NCBI GenBank assembly: GCA_947501695.1
Contig: CANMWO010000001.1
Location: 1,054,001 to 1,118,000, forward strand
DNA: 64,000 nucleotides
Direction of reading: 5' to 3'
Source: an uncultured Sphingomonadaceae bacterium
Lineage (GTDB): Bacteria > Pseudomonadota > Alphaproteobacteria > Sphingomonadales > Sphingomonadaceae
Program-made: the position numbers and the translations under genes
The notes under the pieces: model-generated
Told to the model about the DNA's origin: nothing
Databases searched by the model: none
The model's input: the letters and a program-made list of their open reading frames with translations, nothing else
Shown: piece after piece, positions 36,975 through 44,605 of the stretch
How positions within the stretch are numbered: the first letter of the stretch is position 1
Layout of the letters: the number at the start of each line of letters is the position of its first letter

Positions 36975-37511
36975 ATGCCAAAAGCAAAACGATCCGACAA
37001 TTGGGGGTTTCCCCGCTGGGGCAGCTATGAAAGCTCTCGTGAAGCGCAGCAGGTCAAGCTGTGCGACCGCCATGGTTGTAACGAGGCCGGTAATTGCCCT
37101 GCGCCCAAGTCACCAAATAGCCCGGAAAAATGGTTTTTCTGCCAAACTCACGCAGCCGAATATAACCGCGGTTGGGATTATTTCGAAGGCTTGGACAAAG
37201 AAGAACGTAAAAAGCGTGAAGCCGACGAACAGCGCGATGCCAATGCTTATCAGGAAGCGAAACATTATAGCTGGATGGGATCAGGCGATGGCAGCCGCTC
37301 TCGCGATGAAATGACCGCGCTGGAAATTTTTGACCTGACACCCGATGTTGATTTCGAAGCGGTGAAAAAAGCCTGGCGCGCTATGGCCAAGGAATTTCAT
37401 CCTGACGTTAATCCGGGTGATGAAGAGGCTGCGAAAAAGTTTCAAGCAGCGCAGGCGGCTTTTGATGTCTTGAAAATTGCCGAAGAACGGCGGGTCTGGA
37501 AGCCGGTTTAA
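36975..37511 (+). CDS. J-domain protein with N-terminal Cys/His cluster
   Basis: 178 aa. The C-terminal ~60 residues are a J domain (ALEIFDLTPDVDFEAVKKAWRAMAKEFHPDVNPGD, with the HPD tripeptide) that would stimulate a DnaK-type ATPase. The N-terminal part has a Cys/His cluster (LCDRHGCNEAGNCPAP and WFFCQTHAAEYN), a likely zinc site. No G/F or C-terminal substrate domains, so it is a specialised J protein. Converges with the SecD-P1-like gene, stops overlapping by 4 bases. Confidence 0.88.
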   Translation: MPKAKRSDNWGFPRWGSYESSREAQQVKLCDRHGCNEAGNCPAPKSPNSPEKWFFCQTHAAEYNRGWDYFEGLDKEERKKREADEQRDANAYQEAKHYSWMGSGDGSRSRDEMTALEIFDLTPDVDFEAVKKAWRAMAKEFHPDVNPGDEEAAKKFQAAQAAFDVLKIAEERRVWKPV

Positions 37512-37918
37512 GGTTCCTCAGATATCTCGGTATTTTTGTTCATCCGGCTTTGTAATTCGGTGATCTCTTCTATCGTATATCCGCCAGAAACCTGTGCCGT
37601 TCGCCCGTATATATACTCATTTAATACGGGCGTACTCAACAGCTTATCTTCGAAGCAAAAGGCAAATTTCTTCCCAATGCGGCCTTTCTGAACGGCGGCA
37701 AATTTGTCGTAACCGGTCTCAGAAAATTCGATGTTTAATACAGGTTCGTTCGAATATGAACCAAAGCCTATCCCGGCATATTTGATATCTGAAGCGACAA
37801 GCCGAAGCTCGAAATTCCGAACGGGTTGCGCCGAACAGTCATGCTCATAACCGGGTTCTTCTACTTCAACATCTGAAGCATCTGGTCCTGCCATAAGGAG
37901 CAATGCAGTCCAAATCAT
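37508..37918 (-). CDS. orphan SecD-P1-head-like protein
   Basis: 136 aa. A short hydrophobic N-terminus (MIWTALLLMAG) may be an export signal. The region PVLNIEFSETGYDKFAAVQ, GRIGKKFAFCFEDKLLSTPVLNEYI and QVSGGYTIEEITELQSRM closely follows the P1-head subdomain of SecD (which reads like GKxxAIVLDGxVxSAPxIxxxI...ISGGFTxEEAxxL). All membrane helices of SecD are absent. Its ATG overlaps the sufE stop (ATGA), so it is translated with sufE. Function unknown. Confidence 0.7.
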   Translation of the reverse strand: MIWTALLLMAGPDASDVEVEEPGYEHDCSAQPVRNFELRLVASDIKYAGIGFGSYSNEPVLNIEFSETGYDKFAAVQKGRIGKKFAFCFEDKLLSTPVLNEYIYGRTAQVSGGYTIEEITELQSRMNKNTEISEEP

Positions 37919-38322
37919 GACTTATATCGTTCCGCCGTTTCATTGATCAGTGCGATCATGTTCGGTATGCCTTGGGTGCGATTAGAACTGAGCTGGTTTT
38001 TCAAATCAAACGGAGCCAGTTTTTCCGCAATATCTGTTTTAAGAACAGCATCAATCCCTTGATCCTGAACGGTTTCGAGGACCAGTGCGATAATACCCTT
38101 AGTAATGGCGGCATTGCTGTCGGCGAGAAAATGCAACCGGCCATCGTCTAATATAGTGGGATATACCCAAACGGAGGCAGAGCATCCGCGCACTAAAGTT
38201 GCATCGGTTTTGAGGGCGTCTGGCATTGTTTCCAGCTCTTTGCCCAAATCAATCAAAAGCCGGTATCTGTCATCGGCTTCGAGAAATTCATATTCTTCAA
38301 CAAGATCGTCTATTTTGCTCAT
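37915..38322 (-). CDS. sufE: SufE-type cysteine desulfurase activator
   Basis: 135 aa. Accepts persulfide sulfur from SufS during Fe-S cluster assembly. The active Cys lies in TLVRGCSASVWVYP; the DDRYRLLIDLGKELETMPD N-terminus and FLADSNAAITKGIIALV block are typical. No other suf gene in the window. Confidence 0.93.
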   Translation of the reverse strand: MSKIDDLVEEYEFLEADDRYRLLIDLGKELETMPDALKTDATLVRGCSASVWVYPTILDDGRLHFLADSNAAITKGIIALVLETVQDQGIDAVLKTDIAEKLAPFDLKNQLSSNRTQGIPNMIALINETAERYKS

Positions 38323-38386
38323 CCTCGCCCGCTAGCAGGGCAAAGGATTCGCGTCATCCCTTTTTGCGCCCTTTCAGGCGGGATTA

Positions 38387-38617
38387 TTAAAGCTCTACTC
38401 CAGCGGCAATTGCTTCCAACTTGCGGATGCGCTCTTTAAGGTCCGCTACTTCGATCCTTGACGATGCGCTAGGCGGATTTTCTGCGCGATGCTGATCCAA
38501 TTCCTTGGTCTTCAAAGCAATCCAATCACGCCAACCACGCAAGGCGATAAGGGAGACCGCCGTTAGGCCAATTAGAGTAAATGCAGCAGTCATCAGGTAA
38601 AAACTGGGTTCTGGCAT
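38387..38617 (-). CDS. PspB-like small coiled-coil protein A
   Basis: 76 aa, last of the array. TM helix (residues ~7-27, YLMTAAFTLIGLTAVSLIALRG), a polar linker, then the shared C-terminal motif in short form: ADLKERIRKLEAIA. Lacks the EIExLRD tail of proteins B-F. Ribosome site AAGGA. Confidence 0.75.
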   Translation of the reverse strand: MPEPSFYLMTAAFTLIGLTAVSLIALRGWRDWIALKTKELDQHRAENPPSASSRIEVADLKERIRKLEAIAAGVEL

Positions 38618-38661
38618 GATGCTATCCTTCTTCTCTTCCTGCTTCTTATTCGGGAACTGGT

Positions 38662-38922
38662 TCAGTTATCCCGCAATTTCTCAATTTCATTTTCGAGATC
38701 GCGTGCGCCGCGATCATCAGTGGCGATTTTTTCCAGAACGGCGACGCGTTCTTTTAGATATTTGACTTCATCACGAAGGCGTCCGGCGTCGGGATCGACC
38801 AAAGTCACAGGGTTGCCGTCTTCGTCCGACGCAATGCCATGTTTGGCCTGAACGCGGGTGTTGACCACTTTGCCAACCGTGATGACGATGATGATGGCAA
38901 CAACCATTTCAAATGGATTCAT
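38662..38922 (-). CDS. PspB-like small coiled-coil protein B
   Basis: 86 aa. N-terminal TM helix (FEMVVAIIIVITVGKVV), linker with AKHGIASDEDGNPVTL, then VKYLKERVAVLEKIATD and ENEIEKLRD, the array's signature. Ribosome site GGAGGG. Confidence 0.78.
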   Translation of the reverse strand: MNPFEMVVAIIIVITVGKVVNTRVQAKHGIASDEDGNPVTLVDPDAGRLRDEVKYLKERVAVLEKIATDDRGARDLENEIEKLRDN

Positions 38923-38950
38923 TTATTCTTTTCCCTCCAATTATGTATTT

Positions 38951-39217
38951 CTAGATGTCTTTCAGCTTCGCTATTTCACTCTCAAGTTCGCGTGCACCAC
39001 GTTCATCGGTTACGATTTTTTCCAATGTCGCTACGCGTTCTTTCAGATATTTCATGTCCTCATTCATCCGCCGGCCGTCTTCGTTTTGAGGGACGTTTTT
39101 GCCGAGCAGCAGCAATTCTTTCTGTTTGTCGACCATCTTGCTTTGGTGCCGTGTCCATATCCACAGACCACCTAGTCCGAATGGTGCAAGGGGAATCAAA
39201 TAACCAAGCCAATCCAT
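38951..39217 (-). CDS. PspB-like small coiled-coil protein C
   Basis: 88 aa. TM helix (WLGYLIPLAPFGLGGLWIW), basic stretch, then MKYLKERVATLEKIVTDERG and ESEIAKLKD, nearly identical to protein B in the motif. Its ATG overlaps the stop of protein D by one base. Confidence 0.8.
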   Translation of the reverse strand: MDWLGYLIPLAPFGLGGLWIWTRHQSKMVDKQKELLLLGKNVPQNEDGRRMNEDMKYLKERVATLEKIVTDERGARELESEIAKLKDI

Positions 39218-39498
39218 CAGTTTAATTCCTTTGTTTCTGGTTCGTCGCGAAGGTCTTCGATCTGCCCAGCTAAGTCGGCCCCTTTGTCGGTAATAATGCG
39301 TTCCAACACCCGGACGCGTTTCTCCAACCGCTCTGTATGTGCTCCATATTGTGCTGCTTTTTCGGCAGTCATCTGCGTCTGCACTTTCAACTGCTCTTGC
39401 TTATATTTGATCCATGGCTTTACAAAGACGCCGCCAATAACCGCTAATACGCCGCAAGAAATTCCGAGGATCGGGATTATTAGCGGGTTGAGTTCCAT
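39217..39498 (-). CDS. PspB-like small coiled-coil protein D
   Basis: 93 aa. TM helix (PLIIPILGISCGVLAVIGGVFV), then a helix KPWIKYKQEQLKVQTQMT, then TERLEKRVRVLERIITDKG and GQIEDLRDE. Ribosome site GGAGA before ATG 39498. Confidence 0.8.
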   Translation of the reverse strand: MELNPLIIPILGISCGVLAVIGGVFVKPWIKYKQEQLKVQTQMTAEKAAQYGAHTERLEKRVRVLERIITDKGADLAGQIEDLRDEPETKELN

Positions 39499-39512
39499 AT
39501 CGATATCTCCGA

Positions 39513-39842
39513 TCAGTTTGCGCGCTTGTCGCGCAGGGATTCAATTTCATTGGTAAGGCGGTGGCTATCGTCAGTCACAATGCGTTCGACATTCGCCAGT
39601 CGGTCTTTCATCGATCCAACTTCAGCGCGAAGTTCAGCATTTTCTGTGGTCAGCAATTTTACCCGTTCGACAGCTTCCTGATCCGTCTTAGGATGAAGCG
39701 CTTTGCCCCAGCTGCTTTCTAAGGGATATCCGTTTTTGATCCGCATCCAGGTGGTGACTACCCAACCGCCAACTGCAAAGGCGGCAATAACGGCTGCATA
39801 AGGTAGAATTTCCAAAACAAACGCTGCTTTATCCGGTTCCAT
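39513..39842 (-). CDS. PspB-like small coiled-coil protein E
   Basis: 109 aa. TM helix (ILPYAAVIAAFAVGGWVVTTW), then KNGYPLESSWGKALHP, a segment shared with protein F, and MKDRLANVERIVTDDSH followed by NEIESLRDK. AAGGA ribosome site. Confidence 0.82.
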   Translation of the reverse strand: MEPDKAAFVLEILPYAAVIAAFAVGGWVVTTWMRIKNGYPLESSWGKALHPKTDQEAVERVKLLTTENAELRAEVGSMKDRLANVERIVTDDSHRLTNEIESLRDKRAN

Positions 39843-39852
39843 ATTTTCGTCC

Positions 39853-40146
39853 TTAATCTCTCAGGGCTTCAATTTCTTCAGCGGTGCGTTTTGCAGGATC
39901 GGTAGCGATCCGTTCCAGCACTGCGAGCCGTTCTTGCAAGCGATCGATTTTTCCAACCAATTCTTCGTTTTCGCTGGATAGAAGCTCAATTTTACGTTCG
40001 GCCTTGGGATCACCTTTTTCGGTCGTACCACCCCATTCATTTTCTAGCGGATAGCCATGTTTGGCTCTGATCCAGTTGTTAATGATATAGCCAGCATAGC
40101 AAACTGCGATGATAGCGATAACAAATCCCGGTCCACCCCAATTCAT
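39853..40146 (-). CDS. PspB-like small coiled-coil protein F
   Basis: 97 aa. TM helix (FVIAIIAVCYAGYIINNW), AKHGYPLENEWGG like protein E, then LQERLAVLERIATDPAK and EEIEALRD. GGAGA ribosome site. Directly follows pspC in the operon. Confidence 0.82.
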   Translation of the reverse strand: MNWGGPGFVIAIIAVCYAGYIINNWIRAKHGYPLENEWGGTTEKGDPKAERKIELLSSENEELVGKIDRLQERLAVLERIATDPAKRTAEEIEALRD

Positions 40147-40174
40147 AACTAATCTCCTTCAGTATCTCTTATCT

Positions 40175-40555
40175 TTAGCGCAGTTTCTCAATTTCATTGG
40201 AAAGCGCGCTGTTGTTGCTGGTGTAATACATTTCCATATCAGCGAGTCGGCGGTCAATTTCGCGAAATCTCGATCTGACATCTCGTGTGGCCCTCCGAGG
40301 TGATTGACGAACACCCTGCCAAAATTCTCGCTCCGACGCATCGCCATAAAGTTCGATCGGTTTTGGGTCGAATGATTTTGCTGCGATCCAGTAAGCGATA
40401 AATGTGATTGGAAAAGGAACTGCAAAAGTTGCGAATACAGCGGCTACTCTGACCCAAAACAATTTCATTCCTGTGTAATCGGCTATCCCTGCGCAAACAC
40501 CACTCCATTTAGCGCGTTGTTTATCAAGATAAAATCTGGTGCGGGTCGAAGACAT
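40175..40555 (-). CDS. pspC: PspC-family envelope stress protein
   Basis: 126 aa. The PspC domain is at the N-terminus (YLDKQRAKWSGVCAGIADYTGMKLFWVRVAAVFATF with a TM hairpin to about residue 62). The C-terminal cytoplasmic tail ends FREIDRRLADMEMYYTSNNSALSNEIEKLR, carrying a version of the motif of proteins B-F. Two bases after pspB. In E. coli PspB and PspC sense membrane stress and relieve PspA inhibition of PspF. Confidence 0.93.
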   Translation of the reverse strand: MSSTRTRFYLDKQRAKWSGVCAGIADYTGMKLFWVRVAAVFATFAVPFPITFIAYWIAAKSFDPKPIELYGDASEREFWQGVRQSPRRATRDVRSRFREIDRRLADMEMYYTSNNSALSNEIEKLR

Positions 40556-40557
40556 GA

Positions 40558-40857
40558 TTAGCGCCTTTCTTTCAAAAGATTGTCAAAATTTTCAAGCGTT
40601 GGTTTGGGCTCAGTCGTCGCATCTGATAAAGCTGACTGGCGCCAATTCGGATTGTCTGCTGCCATAATCCGTTCGATTGTTTCCATACGGTCATCCAGCT
40701 TGCGGGCCATGATGCGCAGCTCATCCAGCAAGGATTCATCTTCATTGGTGATGGTTGCTGCGGTTTTCCATTTGGTAACATAGTGAAAAATCAACCATGG
40801 CAATCCAATAAACAGTGTACCCATCACTATGGGAATGATGATCAGTTCTTCTTGCAT
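40558..40857 (-). CDS. pspB: phage shock protein B
   Basis: 99 aa, the canonical PspB slot between pspA and pspC. One TM helix (IIIPIVMGTLFIGLPWLIFHYV) and a coiled coil LDELRIMARKLDDRMETIERIMAADNPNW, the normal PspB signature, with a longer than usual tail. Its start overlaps the pspA stop. Confidence 0.92.
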   Translation of the reverse strand: MQEELIIIPIVMGTLFIGLPWLIFHYVTKWKTAATITNEDESLLDELRIMARKLDDRMETIERIMAADNPNWRQSALSDATTEPKPTLENFDNLLKERR

Positions 40858-41528
40858 TATTTGTCACCTTTTTTCATGGCCGCCTTCATGGCTTCCAGTT
40901 CATCATCTACCTTGTCGCTGCTTTCGAGTGCTGCAATCTGGCTTTCCAGGGTTTCCGGTTCACCGCCCATGGTTAGGGCATCGGCACGGCCTTCTGCATG
41001 ATCAACCTGGCGTTCGAGATATTCAAATTTTGAAAATGCATCATGAACTTTGTCGCCATTATACATTTCGCGAATTTTATACCGGTTTTCGGCGCTCTCA
41101 AGGCGGTTGACCAAGCTACTCTGGCGAGAGCGGGCTTCCTGCAATTTCTTTTGCAGTTTCGAGATGTCACCTTCAGAAGCGCGCAATGCATCGTCCAATA
41201 CTTGGATTTCGACGGTTAGCTGTTCCGCCATGTCTGACGCCTTCCGTTTTTCGATCAGTGCTGCCTTAGCGAGATCTTCGCGATCCTTGGAAAGCGCCAG
41301 TTGCGCTTTTTCATTCCAGTCTTCGGTCAGCTGGTTGAGCTTATCAATATGCCGGCGCATTTCCTTTTGATCAGCAATCGTGCGAGCAGCAGAGGCGCGA
41401 ACTTCGACGAGGGTTTCTTCCATTTCCAGGATGATCATGCGGATCAGTTTTGACGGGTCCTCCGCTTTGTCCAGCATGTCTGTGACATTGGCGGCGATGA
41501 TATCGCGTGTTCTTGAAAAAATACCCAT
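40857..41528 (-). CDS. pspA: phage shock protein A
   Basis: 223 aa from ATG 41528 (GGAG before it), starting MGIFSRTRDIIAANV. ESCRT-III/Vipp1-like helical protein: the amphipathic N-terminal helix binds stressed membrane, the coiled coil (ADQKEMRRHIDKLNQLTEDWNEKA and on) oligomerises, and the protein inhibits PspF when free. Second gene of the sigma54-driven operon. Confidence 0.97.
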   Translation of the reverse strand: MGIFSRTRDIIAANVTDMLDKAEDPSKLIRMIILEMEETLVEVRASAARTIADQKEMRRHIDKLNQLTEDWNEKAQLALSKDREDLAKAALIEKRKASDMAEQLTVEIQVLDDALRASEGDISKLQKKLQEARSRQSSLVNRLESAENRYKIREMYNGDKVHDAFSKFEYLERQVDHAEGRADALTMGGEPETLESQIAALESSDKVDDELEAMKAAMKKGDK

Positions 41529-41677
41529 TGTTAAACTCCGGTAGTTGCTAGCGTTGTGCCTGGAATGGTTCGAACGTTCAGGCTGGTCTTCAATAAATTC
41601 TACGTCTTCAATCTGGAAAGGTGGCCGGGACCTTACTTCGGCAAGGGGGAATGAAGGGGTCCCGGCCATTTCGCCTG

Positions 41678-41860
41678 TCACGCTTTATAGCTGACAGTAG
41701 GGGAAATTGTACCATCTTCTGAGATGGTCGGGCCTTGCGCTTCGGCAGGGCCAACGGCGCTGATCAAAATCGTCAGACTAAACAGCAGGACGGAAATAAC
41801 CGCAGAAACATCGGTTCTGCTTAAATTTGCGAATTTGCCTGTTTTCGTGGTTGCTGACAT
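41678..41860 (-). CDS. small exported peptide, first gene of the psp operon
   Basis: 60 aa with a very strong ribosome site (GGAGGA) before ATG 41860. A signal peptide covers most of it: basic start, VSAVISVLLFSLTILISAVGPAEA, cleavage probable after AEA, leaving an 18-residue mature peptide QGPTISEDGTISPTVSYKA minus the first residue or so. It lies between the sigma54 promoter and pspA, so it should be induced with the psp genes. No family recognised. Confidence 0.68.
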   Translation of the reverse strand: MSATTKTGKFANLSRTDVSAVISVLLFSLTILISAVGPAEAQGPTISEDGTISPTVSYKA

Positions 41861-41912
41861 TTTGTCCTCCGTTTGGTCGATTTCTAGTCCCTTGCAGGTT
41901 CGAAACTAACAT

Positions 41913-41928
41913 TGCAGGAGGCGTGCCA
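41913..41928 (-). promoter_or_regulatory. sigma54 promoter of the psp operon
   Basis: On the minus strand TGGCAC (41928-41923) then GCCTCC and TGCA (41916-41913): the -24 GG and -12 GC are at correct spacing (consensus TGGCAC-N5-TTGCA, one mismatch). It faces the small peptide gene and pspA, and divergent pspF encodes the matching activator. Confidence 0.85.
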
Positions 41929-41938
41929 GTTTTATAAC

Positions 41939-42005
41939 CTATTGAAAAATAGAGATATTACAATTTAATGCAAAAATGAACATGGTATTAATTGCTATTT
42001 AATAG
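41939..42005. promoter_or_regulatory. candidate PspF/IHF region with two short palindromes
   Basis: AT-rich DNA between the sigma54 promoter and pspF. CTATT-GAAA-AATAG at 41939-41952 and CTATT-T-AATAG at 41995-42005 repeat the same half sites. The position upstream of a sigma54 promoter fits activator binding sites and an IHF-bend region, but no exact match to known PspF sites was established. Confidence 0.35.
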
Positions 42006-42027
42006 GAATTCACACTATATATTGGTC

Positions 42028-43077
42028 ATGGATCGCGAAAATAAATTTATCGGTGAGTCCGGGGCTTTCCTCGATGCGGTAGAAAAAGCGAGCCGTGCGG
42101 CCGCTTTGGACCGTCCCGTTCTTGTTATAGGGGAGCGCGGCACAGGTAAAGAGCTGATCGCAGAACGGCTCCACCGCCTAAGCCCGCGGTGGGATGGCCC
42201 ACTCATTACATTAAACTGTGCAGCGATGCCGGAAACACTGATTGAAGCGGAGTTATTCGGTCATGAGGCAGGCGCCTTTACCGGTGCGACGAAAAACCGG
42301 GTAGGGCGGTTTGAAGAAGCTGATGGTGGCACCTTGTTCCTCGATGAACTGGGAACTTTGTCCTCAGCGGCACAGGAACGATTACTTCGTGCGGTCGAAT
42401 ATGGCGAAATTACCCGCATTGGCTCTTCCCGCCCACAGCGCGTTGATGTGCGCATCGTCGCCGCGACAAATGCTGACCTTCCGAAAATGGCCGATGAAGG
42501 GACTTTCCGAGCCGATTTGTTAGATCGCTTATCGTTCGAGGTCGTAACTCTCCCACCGCTGCGATATCGCGAGGGTGATATTCCCGTGCTGGCCGATTAT
42601 TTCGGACGGCGTATGGCGGCCGAGCTGGAGTGGGAGCAATGGCCGGGCTTTGGACAATTGGCATCCGAAGCGCTGCAACGGCATCAATGGCCGGGAAATG
42701 TCCGCGAACTGCGCAATGTGATCGAACGAGCCGTCTATCAGTGGAGCGATTATTCGCGTCCCGTGGATCATATTGTCTTCGACCCATTTGAATCGCCTTG
42801 GAAACCGCAAGTCCGGCCATCGCGACAAACCCAATCGGTCGAGCCTGATAGTGCACCCGAGCAAGTAGCCGTCACCCCTGCACCCGCACCTGTTGTAACC
42901 GAACCGGCCTTTGGGGCCGTTGATGACATGAAAGAGGCGGTCGAGGCATTTGAGAAACGCATATTGGAATCGGCATTGGCAAAATCGCGCTATAACCAGC
43001 GACAAACTGCCAAGGCGCTCAATCTAACCTATGACCAGTTGCGCCATTCGCTAAAGCGTCACGATCTCTTGGGATAG
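42028..43077 (+). CDS. pspF: psp operon transcriptional activator PspF
   Basis: 349 aa from ATG 42028, matching the E. coli start. Sigma54 AAA+ domain directly at the N-terminus with no receiver domain: Walker A IGERGTGKE, the GAFTGA sigma54-contact loop, Walker B GGTLFLDELG and the arginine-finger region FRADLLDRLSFEV. A Pro/Val linker of ~50 residues leads to a Fis-type HTH (NQRQTAKALNLTYDQLRHSLKRH). Held inactive by PspA in the known system. Confidence 0.96.
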   Translation: MDRENKFIGESGAFLDAVEKASRAAALDRPVLVIGERGTGKELIAERLHRLSPRWDGPLITLNCAAMPETLIEAELFGHEAGAFTGATKNRVGRFEEADGGTLFLDELGTLSSAAQERLLRAVEYGEITRIGSSRPQRVDVRIVAATNADLPKMADEGTFRADLLDRLSFEVVTLPPLRYREGDIPVLADYFGRRMAAELEWEQWPGFGQLASEALQRHQWPGNVRELRNVIERAVYQWSDYSRPVDHIVFDPFESPWKPQVRPSRQTQSVEPDSAPEQVAVTPAPAPVVTEPAFGAVDDMKEAVEAFEKRILESALAKSRYNQRQTAKALNLTYDQLRHSLKRHDLLG

Positions 43078-43181
43078 CTTTTGTTAGTATTATCACCCTA
43101 GCACATAGGTTCGGTTTCTCTTGAACCATGTGGTGCAGTGGTTACCTAAATAGCTATAACATTGGGATGAGAGGGCAAGAT

Positions 43182-44540
43182 ATGAGCGAGCGCGAGGCGA
43201 AAGCGGCGAAACGGACTTTATGGTCCAGGGCTGAGGAAATGGCCCTCAAAGCGCCGCCAGAACGCAATCGTTATGTCGATTTCCTGCGCGCTTTTTCCAT
43301 TCTCGCCGTTGTTATTGGCCACTGGTTGGTAGCAGCACCTTATATCGAAGACGGCGCAGTGCAAGGCGGTCATCTGCTTGGCATATTGCCGTGGACGCAA
43401 TGGTTGACCTGGGGCTTTCAGGTGATGCCGATCTTCTTTCTCGTCGGCGGTTTTTCTCATGCTTTATCATGGTCAGCAAACCAGCGGAATGAAGGCAGCT
43501 ATTCTGGCTGGTTTACAGGACGTTTGCGCCGTCTCATCAATCCTGTCTTGCCATTATTTTTGATCTGGACGTTATTCGCGTTGTTCGGAACCGCTATGGG
43601 TGTTGATCGCAAAATTGTAGAGCTTGCCACGCAATTGGCCTTGATTCCGGTCTGGTTTCTGGCCGTCTACCTGATGGTTGGTGCGGTGGTACCGATTACA
43701 CATGAAGCGTGGAAGCGTTTTGGTATGGCTTCGTTTTGGGGGTTGGTCGCGGGTGCGGTAGCGATCGACGCGGCAACTTTTATTTTAAAAATACCGCATG
43801 TGAATTTTGTGAACTTTGCCTTTATCTGGCTTGCCGTACACCAGTTGGGATATGCTTGGAGCGAAGGCTATTTTTCAAAACAAACGCGCGCGCTGACTTG
43901 GGGCATTAGCGGTCTTGTTGCGCTGGGGCTTTTAGTTGGCTTTGGCCCTTATCCGGTTGCGATGATCGGTGTGCCGGGAGAAGCGGTTAGCAATAGCATG
44001 CCGCCGACCATAGCTTTGTTAGCTCTTGGTATTGCGCAAACCGGTTTTGCTCTGGCGCTGGAACCAGCCGCACGACGCATGCTCGACAATATCAAGATCT
44101 GGACGGGTGTGGTTCTTCTCAACGGAATGATTATGACAACCTATCTTTGGCACCTGACCGCTTTTGTTTTGGTGATGGTTGCAGCTTGGTTGCTTGGCGG
44201 GATTGGTTTGGAAGTGGCGCCCGGGAGTGGGGCATGGTGGTTGGCCCGTCCGATTTGGTTCATACTCTATATAGCGGCGCTGTTACCGCTGATCATGATT
44301 TTTGCGAAATATGAGCAAGCAGGAACCGGCGGGCAGGGTGTTCGAGCAGATCTCCCACATTGGCGGTTGATTGTCGGGTTGCTATTCGTTTGTGCCGGTC
44401 TGGCTGCGACGGCAGCCATCAGCATTGCTAGCCCACTAGGTGTCACTGGCGTCCGTCTGTGGGTTGTAGCCATGCCGTTTATAGGTGCAGCCTTTATTGG
44501 CTTTGGGCCTGCACATAAGCTCGCGCGGAGGCTCCGTTAG
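43182..44540 (+). CDS. acyltransferase family 3 membrane protein
   Basis: 452 aa from ATG 43182 (GAGAGGG before it). Ten or so TM helices; the catalytic His region RYVDFLRAFSILAVVIGHWLVAA and the FFLVGGFS motif fit OafA/AcyP-type acyltransferases that O-acylate surface polysaccharides or lipids. Substrate not evident from neighbours (pspF and a urate-oxidase-N-like protein). Confidence 0.87.
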   Translation: MSEREAKAAKRTLWSRAEEMALKAPPERNRYVDFLRAFSILAVVIGHWLVAAPYIEDGAVQGGHLLGILPWTQWLTWGFQVMPIFFLVGGFSHALSWSANQRNEGSYSGWFTGRLRRLINPVLPLFLIWTLFALFGTAMGVDRKIVELATQLALIPVWFLAVYLMVGAVVPITHEAWKRFGMASFWGLVAGAVAIDAATFILKIPHVNFVNFAFIWLAVHQLGYAWSEGYFSKQTRALTWGISGLVALGLLVGFGPYPVAMIGVPGEAVSNSMPPTIALLALGIAQTGFALALEPAARRMLDNIKIWTGVVLLNGMIMTTYLWHLTAFVLVMVAAWLLGGIGLEVAPGSGAWWLARPIWFILYIAALLPLIMIFAKYEQAGTGGQGVRADLPHWRLIVGLLFVCAGLAATAAISIASPLGVTGVRLWVVAMPFIGAAFIGFGPAHKLARRLR

Positions 44541-44555
44541 CTTCGGTAAGGCAAT

Positions 44556-44585
44556 AAAAAAGAGGGCCGTTAAGCCCTCTTTTTC
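44556..44585. terminator. bidirectional terminator
   Basis: AAAAGAGGG / CCCTCTTTT stem with loop CCGTTAAG between the acyltransferase stop and the converging minus-strand gene at 44606. Confidence 0.9.
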
Positions 44586-44605
44586 TTTGTTGAATAGATT
44601 GTGCC

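Noticed and set aside
36842-37030. 62-aa plus-strand ORF before the J-domain gene
   Set aside because: It runs through a palindromic repeat and overlaps the J-domain start; no ribosome site.
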